This document shows, piece after piece, positions 57,058-64,000 of a stretch of DNA of 64,000 bases. The notes below the pieces were generated by a model, which was given only the letters and a program-made list of their open reading frames with translations, made no database searches and was not told the origin of the DNA. Position numbers and translations under genes: made by a program. How positions within the stretch are numbered: the stretch's first letter is position 1; each line of letters starts with the position of its first letter. The stretch is from Prostheceraeus crozeri (Eukaryota; Platyhelminthes; Polycladida; Euryleptidae), in the NCBI GenBank assembly GCA_907163375.1, contig CAJQUW010003226.1:186001-250000 (forward strand), given 5' to 3'.

Positions 57058-58129
57058 TTTACCAGAGAGACTATCGCTTGCCCATTTATCCCGTCAATAT
57101 TATTGACTAACATTCAGTCACTTCGTCCGAAACATGATGAACTATCCATTATAGCTTCCGTAAAGCAGCCTGAGATAATTGCTATATGTGAAACATGGTT
57201 AACAATGTATATTTCTGATGCCGAGGTTGACATATGTGGTTACTCTTTGCACCGCAGTGACAGACAAGATGGCAGACGTGGTGGTGGAGTCTGCGCATAT
57301 TTACATCATTCGTTGTCTTACAAGATTCTTAAGACTCATAACTCACCTATGTTTGTTGACTGTCTTAGTATTCTACTCGTACTAACGAAAAGTAGCGTCT
57401 TAGTGATGATATTATATGTTCCTCCAAGCCTGGTTGCTTTTCAGTGCCAACAAGTCATTGACTTTGTGATAGACTACTGTGACATTTCGTCATTTTCAAA
57501 TATCATAATTGCAGGTGATTTGAATCATTTGGCAACTACTGATTTGGAACAATCCTTACATTTGGTTCAAGTTGTTGATTTACCCACCAGGAAGGACTCT
57601 ATTTTGGATAAGATTCTCATCACTGATTATCTTTATTTTATATGTTACACTGATAGCAACGTTGGAAAGGCCAATTCTAATTCTCCTGTATCCATCGACC
57701 CTCCAGTTGGCAATTCAGATCACCGTGTTGTACATTTAAAGCCAAATTTACGTACTGATGATACAACAGATGAGTCTTATTATTGTAAACTTTATGATTT
57801 TCGAGCAAGTCACATCGACAATTTCAAAGACTTCTTATCCGCGCTTCCATGGCATAACTTCTACAAGCTCAATGCATCATTGGATGAAAAGTGCAAAATA
57901 TTTTACCAATATATCCAGAAAGCTCTCGACACAATTCCATTCAATTATGTAAAAATGATTGGCAAGGAAAAGCCTTGGTTTACTCCAAAACTAAAGTCGA
58001 TGGTAAATGAACGGTAAGCTGCATATCATCAAGGAAACTTCTCGAAATACTATCATTTTCGTGAGAAAATAAGAAAAGAAATTGATCACGCCAAGGTTGC
58101 ATGGATCCAGAAACTTCGAAAGAAACCTA
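57058..58129 (+). pseudogene. LINE ORF2, AP-endonuclease part
   Basis: The frame is already open at the end of ORF1 and lacks a nearby ATG. It reads LLTNIQSLRPKHDEL, IIAICETWLT (catalytic Glu), GYSLHRSDRQDGRRGGGVCA, NIIIAGDLNHLATTDL (GDxN), LPTRKDSILDKIL and PVGNSDHRVVHL (SDH): all AP-endonuclease catalytic motifs are kept. The first in-frame ATG is at about 57205, inside the domain, so translation probably depends on ORF1. A TAA at 58015-58017 follows KPWFTPKLKSMVNER. The frame then continues as AAYHQGNFSKYYHFREKIRK to the mariner. Confidence 0.85.
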
Positions 58130-59936
58130 ATGAGGGTGTCCGTAAATTCGCTTGACTTTTAAATTGAATATCTACATGAGTAAACAATAAACGCTTACGT
58201 CAGAAACCCTGTCATAATACGCAACATGAAGGGGAATTTACGAATCTAACAATAAGAAATGAATATTCGACCATTTAACTGCTTAAATTTTACATTCTGC
58301 ATGCAGTCATTTTTGTAATGAATATTATATGTGCAATTATAGTTATTAAGCTTTGGTGAATTCATTTCAGTTTCAGTAAATGTTTAAGTCAATTAGCCGT
58401 GCTGTTAATTATGTCAATTGACCTTACCTAGGGCCATAGCTCAAAATTTTCCCCTATCCAATTATATGAAACTTTCATCACCAGCCATGACGACATGCTT
58501 AGTCATTGATTGATTCATATCATATCATCTTCAATTGAGAACGTCAAATTAATCAGCTTTCATGGCATAGAATTGCCATATCCCATATCCATAACGTGAT
58601 GTTTTCGCTAACCAATGACAAAGACGCGTGTGTCAATCAATAGTTTAAGTCTGTATCATAGAGTTTCCTCATGCTATGTCCGAAATATCAATGTGAAGTG
58701 GTACGATCGCTGCCTCTCTTATTCACAATGGATCTTCAGACTCGGATAGAGATAGTTCAGTGCTTCTATGCATGCAATAGAAGTGCTACAGCTGCCCTTC
58801 GAATGTTTAAGACTCAAAGACGCATTCACAAAGATCCTTTTACAACAACATCGATTGCAAATATCATCAAAAAGTTTGAAGAAACTGGCAGCGTTCATGA
58901 TAAACCTCGCAGTGGCCGTCCTACAATGGATGACATGACAATTGCCACTGTGAATCGCGTCGTCGAGGAGACTAGTTCAAAATCAAAGCTAGGAGTCACG
59001 TCAGTTTGCAAAGTGGCTGAAGAGGTTGGTATCATTTCAAAGACTAGTGTCCATAAAATCCTTCGGCATGAACTAAAACTTTACCCGCACAAATTACAAG
59101 TCGTGCAAGCAATTGAGCCGGCCGACAAGCCAAAGCGCTGTGAGTTAGCGAGTCGGCTTCTCGACAATCAGAATGTAATCGATGACATTGTCTGGTCTGA
59201 CGAGGCGTATTTTTCACTCGATGGGATCGTCAACACGCACATTGCCGTATCTGGTCAGATGTTAAGCCATCAACATGCATCTCAAAATCCCTTCATTCAG
59301 CTAAGTTATGTGTCTGGATGGGATTTTCTGCTAAGTTTGGACTACGACCTTTTTTCTTCTCCAACACAGTGACAGCTGATTCCTATCTCCAGATGCTTAA
59401 GGAGCACGTGCGTCCTCAACTTGGGCAAAAGCGCAAATTGTCCTCCTGTATATTTATGCAAGATGGTGCCCCACCCCACTTTGCAACAAAGGTACGAAAC
59501 TTCCTCGTCCAGACATTTGGTGATCGCGTGATAAGTCGAGGATGTGACCGATAGTGGCCTCCACCTTCACCTGATTTGAATCCTCTCGACTTTTGGTTCT
59601 GGGGATGGATGAAAGCGAAGATATACCATCATGGCAAGCCACAAAGCCTGGACTAGTTGAGTGAGAAGATCACTGATATCTGCAATGAAGTCACGCGCGA
59701 AGAACTTGCCGCTGGTGTTTTCGATATTCGGCGATTGACTGCAGTGATTGATTGCGACGGCAATCATTTCAAACACTTGATTTGAACATTTTAAGCATCA
59801 AATATTGGCTTCTTACTGATAGATTCGTAAATTCCCCTTTATGTTGAGCAATATAACATGGCTTGTGATAAAAAAGTTTATTGCTTTCTCGTGTAGATAT
59901 TCAATTTAAAAGTCAAGCGAATTTACGGACACCCTG
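58130..59936 (+). mobile_element. mariner-type transposon inside the LINE, about 1.8 kb
   Basis: The inverted ends are long: AGGGTGTCCGTAAATTCGCT plus TGACTTTTAAATTGAATATC on the left, and the exact reverse on the right (59897-59935). A TA follows at 59937-59938 and a TA precedes at 58128-58129, the expected target duplication; the left outermost bases differ slightly (ATGAGGG versus CAGGG). It sits in the ORF2 region between endonuclease and RT. The transposase gene is broken. Confidence 0.9.
58728..59785 (+). pseudogene. mariner transposase, broken
   Basis: It starts MDLQTRIEIVQCFYACNRSA. The helix-turn-helix region includes TSIANIIKKFEETGSVHDKP and RSGRPT; the second DNA-binding part is TSVCKVAEEVGIISKTSVHK. 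Catalytic motifs: DIVWSDEAYF (first Asp), CIFMQDGAPPHFA (second Asp) and PPPSPDLNPLDFWFWG (third Asp), giving a D-D-36-D spacing, closer to DD37D-type relatives than to classic DD34D mariner. A frameshift lies between about 59228 and 59318; TAG codons occur at 59552-59554 and near 59654. An upstream ATG at 58671 exists, but homology supports 58728. Confidence 0.85.
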
Positions 59937-59938
59937 TA

Positions 59939-61490
59939 TATGGAAAGTCCTGAAAACAAAAGATACACTATTAAACGCTTTCACTTCAACATCCGTAGCA
60001 GTTCATGCCATCAATGACGCTCTTTCTGACAATTTTTCGGAGTCTTCTGATTGGTCTCACGTCTTAGACTTAATTCATGATGATGATATAGACTGGATTG
60101 TTGACGTATCTCTTGAGAAAACCAAAAAATATCTTCAGCATTTAAAGACTTCCAAAGCCGCCGGGAGTGATGATTTTCCTCCATTCTTAGCTAAAGCTGC
60201 ATGTGAAGAGCTTTGTGGTCCATTATCCCATTTAAGTGCTCTATCAATCTCGAATCAGAAAGTTCCTTATCAGTGGAAATTGGCAAATGTTACGCCGATA
60301 CCGAAGTGCAAGAATCCAAGCGCATACGATATGAGACCAATTTCGGTTCTGCCAGTATTCTCAAAGATTCTCGAGGAATATGTGGTCAAATCATTACAGT
60401 CATCACTTATTGAAGCCTATGGTGAGAATCAATTTGGTTTCCGTGAAGGCTTTTCAACTCTACATGCCAATATATTTCTACATGATTTTATAACTACCAC
60501 AATGGATGATTCCGATTATGTTGGCGCAGTTGTTATTACTTTTGATATGGCGAAAGCCTTCGACCGACTAAACCACCTTCACCTGATTACATCTCTCATT
60601 GACTCAAAGCTTCCATCAAAATTCATCTATTGGTGCTGCGATTACTTACAGAGCAGACGACAGCGGGTAAAACTGAGGACCGAAATAAGCTCAACCGTAC
60701 CAGTTGATTCGGGAGTGCCACAAGGTGGAAAGGTGTCCCCTTTTTATTTGGGATACATATGCACTCACTGAAACCTCTTCACTCTAGCAGTTTTATGTCA
60801 AAATATGCAGATGATATTGTTGTGGGGTTGCCTATGACTTCAACTCTGAATCTTGAGGACACAATCAAACCAGAAATTAACAATGTTGATCAATGGTGTC
60901 AGTCTCATGGTTTGTCTTTGAATTGTCATAAGACGCAAACTATGTTTGTCAAAAGAAGATCTGTGATAATACCACCCTCCGATATCCAATTTGACTGCCA
61001 CCTTAAGATACTTGGTGTTTTTTATATTGCCGACTTGACATGGGACATGTTTGTGACTTATTTATGCAAGAAAGCAAGTCAACGACTTTATATTCTAAAA
61101 CGTCTCAAAATGTATCTGAATAAGAAAGAACTCATACTAATATACAATGCAACTGTGTTATCAATATTAGAATATAATGATGCATTACTTATCGGAATGA
61201 ACAAGAAATGCTCAGAGAGAATTGTAAGGGTGAGACGACGTCCTCATCGAATAATCTGTGGTGTTGATTGCCAATGTGACCATTTCATGCCAATCAGCTT
61301 AAGAAGAAGCGCTTCCGCATTCAGGATCCTAAAAATCTGCTACACTCACTATTACCACCAAAACTGCAACGATCGCGTCATAGTGCAATGCTACTTGCAC
61401 CTCTCTGTCGTACGTGCGCTCGACGGTCATCCTTCATCCCGTTCTGCACCATCGCACACAATCGATGTATTAATTTGTAAACTGCTGTAA
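59939..61490 (+). pseudogene. LINE ORF2, reverse-transcriptase part
   Basis: After the mariner the LINE resumes: NAFTSTSVAVHAINDALSDN, KKYLQHLKTSKAAGSDDFPP, RPISVLPVFSKILEEYVVKS, NQFGFREGFST, VVITFDMAKAFDRLNHLHL (catalytic Asp) and VDSGVPQGGKVSPFYLGYI. A frameshift near 60755 leads to SKYADDIVVGLPMTS (YADD catalytic box), LKILGVFYIADLTW, KKASQRLYILKRLKMYLNKK and RRRPHRIICGV. The stop is at 61490. The finger, palm and thumb order is complete. Confidence 0.85.
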
Positions 61491-61888
61491 ACGTAATTAT
61501 ACAAGTGATGATTTTATGTCTGATTTGCCTGACTTACCTATGTATATATGATCCGATGATATGTATATGATTGATTTTCATTAACTTGAATAAACAAAAT
61601 TCGCACAAAATAAACATTCGCGCCTCTGCGTTCAGTCAGGGCGGTCGACGCCTCGCGCTGTGCGTTCTGTACGAAACTCTTTTCACGTTTTATTTCAATT
61701 TTTTCGCCTAAACCATCATTTTTTTGTACCGCCTGAATCCTCGTTATCCACGCTCCGCTTTGGTGTACATAATTTATCAAACTCTTTCGAACTCACGTAG
61801 AAAACTCCATTTGAGTACTTTTGCGCAGTGTTTCTCATCTTGGTTTCTGCTCGCTGCATCATTTTTTCCCAAAAACTTCCCTGGTGGT

Positions 61889-63161
61889 ATGTCAACTGCA
61901 CGTCTGACCTATTCTCGTGATCAGCTCCTGAACCTACATCAGCCAAATTTTCCCCTTGCTCGCCGTGTCAAGCGCGCACTATGGCTGCACAGGATCCGAC
62001 GTCCATCGTCTCAGTCTCAACTCTGCGACCGCTGCAACCTCCATGGTGATTCCAGCCAAGTGACTAATAATCCTACCTTCCCTGTCAGCAGCAGTGATAA
62101 GGCCACAAACAAGACTGCCTACAGCGCTCGCGTGCCAGAATCCTCTTTTCCTCTCTCTCCCTTGACGTTACCGACTCTCAGCATCGTGCACCCGGGAGAC
62201 AGCGAGAGGGGATGCAATTCCCAATCAACCAATGACATCAGTGATCGCGGGTACAGGGAACTTCGACCTTCAGAGACTGCAAAACATCATCGAACTCACC
62301 CTGATCGACCCCTTACTTTCAGTCTACTCAACATACGCTCGCTAGAAAACAAGGTGGATTCCCTGCTAGATCTTCGAACTGACCATGACATTGACATCAT
62401 GCTTTTAGTGGAAACCTGGCATGATACCGAATCAGTCAGTCTCTCGCGCATTCGTTCTAATGGTTTCAACGTGGTGGATCGCCCTCGCCCAAGGTTTCGC
62501 TCTGATACAATGGCGACAAATCACGGTGGAATCGCAGCCATTTCCGTCCCTGGAACTTCTCTTGCACAACTGCAGGTTGCTAACGTTCCTACGACGTTCG
62601 AGCTTCTTACTGTCCGGCTCACTTCTCATTCCTCGTCCTGCATTATTCTCCTCATTTATCGAACAGGTCCCATATCAAACCGCTTCTTCGCAGAGATGTC
62701 TGATATCCTCGATGAGTTCATATCCTTCGTTGATCCAATCATAATCGCTGGTGATTTGAATATTCATATTGAACGAATTGACGACCGATCTTCCCAGAAG
62801 TTTTTAGAAATCCTCGACAGCTACGGCCTTACTTGCGCTGTAAACGGACCTACCCATAACTGCGGCGGCACTCTGGACCTAGTCATCACTCGCTCTGATC
62901 ATCGTCTGCCATCCGTCGATGTCCTGGATGTCGGCTTATCAGATCACAGTATGTTACGCTGGGTCTCTACACTCCGGTCACCAACTCCCATCTACAGAAC
63001 TGTCTCTGCCAGTCCTTGGAATCGCCTCGATCCTAATCGCTTCCGTGCCATGCTCGTTTCATCGGTGCTTTGCAAGCCTGAATCCTGGAGAGAGCTGGAC
63101 GTTGATCAGCTTGCAGACATGTACAGCACAGAGATCATCAGGATTCTAGACATTCTGATTC
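61889..63161 (+). CDS. LINE polyprotein N-terminus and AP endonuclease
   Basis: From the first ATG: MSTARLTYSRDQLLNLHQPN, LARRVKRALW, then a serine/proline-rich linker with CDRCNLHG. The endonuclease begins LTFSLLNIRSLENKVDSLLD, then IDIMLLVETWHDTESVSLSR (catalytic Glu), NHGGIAAISV, IIIAGDLNIHIERIDD (GDxN), GPTHNCGGTLDLVIT and VGLSDHSMLRW (SDH). The NHGG and ETWHD motifs are typical of L2/Crack-like LINEs. The frame is open for over 400 codons without a stop until the insertion near 63162. Confidence 0.85.
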
Positions 63162-63527
63162 TAATGTACAGTTCTGATTCTAATCTAATGTACAGTCTGA
63201 TTCTAATCTAATGTACAGTTCTTGATTTTATTTGTGAATATCTACTTCTTTTCCTGTATTTTATCTTATGACTATCTTACTTTCCTACTTTGTGAGTATT
63301 ATGTAGCTTAGGCCTATCGTACGTGATGTATTAATTTCCCTAGTTTTGACCTTGAACTTTTGTTGTAAACATACCTCATTGCTATAACTTTGCGAATCTC
63401 TGTGTCCAATATTCACACGTGAACAAGCTTGCCTAAGCGAAACGTTGTGTGAAACCAATACAATTTGTATCCGAAGAAGTTATTCTCGCTCTTGATCTAA
63501 CATTCCCGGATACGTGGACTACACATG
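63162..63527. mobile_element. 366-bp insertion with perfect 10-bp target duplication
   Basis: attctgattc occurs at 63152-63161 and 63528-63537; removing the insert joins the LINE frame as ILDILIPVRSITC. The insert opens with three tandem units of CTGATTCTAAT(CTAAT)GTACAGT type that extend from the target site. Its last third contains AAGCTTGCCTAAGC, GAAACGTTGTG and ends near GGATACGTGGACTACACATG, resembling Penelope-like termini. No protein frame was recognised. The family is uncertain. Confidence 0.75.
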
Positions 63528-63537
63528 ATTCTGATTC

Positions 63538-64000
63538 CTGTTCGTTCTATCACTTGCCGGCGACGACCATCCGATCCGTGGTTTGACGAGGAGTGCCGCA
63601 TTGCCAAGAGAGTTGTCCGCAAATTAGAGCGTCAGTGCCGTAGAGCTGCGAAGGCTGGTACCCCGTCTGTCGACATCGTAACTGCCTGGAAGACCCAAAG
63701 AAAATCCTACAGAGATCTTCTCCGACAAAAGCGCGAATCCTTTTGGTGCCAAAAAATACAGTCCGAATCCCACCTTCCAGCTCAGCTTTGGCGTTCCATT
63801 GATGCATTAATGGGCAGAGGACGTCCACCTGTGAGCAGCTTCCTCAGTGCTGATGAAATCCACATAGCATTCGACAAAAAGGTTGCTGACATTCATGACA
63901 CACTCTCTGATGCGCCCCTTCCAGTGTTTTCCACTGCACCCACTGGATGCCACTTCCACGACTTCGATATCCTGTCGACCCATATCGTAAGTGGGATGCT
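63538..64000 (+). CDS. LINE polyprotein, linker between endonuclease and RT (partial)
   Basis: This continues the frame of 61889-63161: PVRSITCRRRPSDPWFDEEC, RIAKRVVRKLERQCRRAAKA, QRKSYRDLLRQKRESFWCQK, PAQLWRSIDALMGRGRPPVS and FDKKVADIHDTLSDAP. This is the DPWFDxECRxAKRxxRxLER linker found before the RT in L2/CR1-group elements. The frame is open to the window edge; the RT lies outside. Confidence 0.8.

Larger units (their letters stand above)
55680..61590 (+). mobile_element. nearly full-length two-ORF CR1-like LINE, interrupted by mariner
   Basis: A leader of about 580 bp precedes ORF1 (56267-57052) and ORF2 (about 57058-61490). ORF2 is split by a mariner at 58130-59936. A short 3' UTR ends near AATAAACAAAATTCG. 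Without the mariner the element is about 4.1 kb. Domain order is ORF1 coiled coil and RNA-binding domain, AP endonuclease, reverse transcriptase. It is disabled by a TAA before the mariner site and a frameshift near 60755. Confidence 0.85.
61600..64000 (+). mobile_element. 5' part of an L2/CR1-group LINE, runs off the window
   Basis: It begins just after the 3' end of the preceding LINE with a GC-rich leader (GCGCCTCTGCGTTCAGTCAG near 61620). Coding runs from ATG 61889 to the window edge, interrupted at 63162-63527 by an insertion. GC content and codon use are visibly higher than in neighbouring elements, suggesting a distinct lineage. Confidence 0.8.

Noticed and set aside
1-64000. LTR retrotransposons, endogenous viruses, Polintons, CRISPR arrays or rRNA genes
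   Set aside because: No gag, protease, integrase, capsid, envelope or long direct terminal repeats were seen, and no CRISPR-like or rRNA sequence.

Overview
This is eukaryotic, clearly metazoan DNA: AT-rich, intron-bearing, and built mostly of transposable elements in many stages of decay. The mix (ZMYM1-like and other hAT transposons, a mariner, CR1/L2-, Jockey- and RTE-like LINEs, many Penelope-like elements, hammerhead-ribozyme repeats) suits a marine invertebrate, perhaps an echinoderm or hemichordate, but the species cannot be fixed from the sequence. I saw no prokaryotic signals, no CRISPR array and no LTR or capsid-bearing element.

One host gene is clear. On the minus strand three short exons (13688-13798, 8975-9048, 3179-3248) splice with consistent phase into the first 85 residues of a calponin-homology (CH) domain protein of the LMO7/LIMCH1 type. 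Its introns hold two non-autonomous hAT elements with perfect or near-perfect 8-bp target duplications, a tRNA-Thr-like relic and LINE fragments. A possible orphan terminal exon of another gene lies at 46056-46280.

Layout. 1-0.84 kb: RTE-like LINE relic. 3.2-13.8 kb: CH-domain gene. 14.3-15.9 kb: two Penelope-like (GIY-YIG) copies head to head as a 593-bp near-perfect inverted repeat with hammerhead-like motifs. 16.9-19.7 kb: intact hAT copy A (minus). 20.08-20.48 kb: a 247-bp tandem dimer with a canonical type I hammerhead ribozyme. 20.9-21.4 kb: Penelope relic. 23.3-28.1 kb: a LINE reverse-transcriptase gene split by a 4.2-kb hAT transposon with a 6-bp target duplication. 28.1-29.1 kb: two Penelope relics. 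29.2-32.0 kb: intact hAT copy B (plus), the inverted twin of copy A. 34.6-44.3 kb: a run of broken LINEs. 44.3-49.7 kb: mostly unrecognised. 49.7-53.5 kb: CR1-like LINEs. 54.8-55.7 kb: old relative of the 23.6-kb hAT. 55.7-61.6 kb: nearly full-length two-ORF LINE interrupted by a mariner. 61.6-64 kb: 5' part of another LINE carrying a 366-bp insertion.

The only apparently intact mobile protein genes are the two hAT transposases. They differ by one noted residue and both elements are exactly 2826 bp, so they moved recently. The LINE, mariner and Penelope genes are mostly broken.
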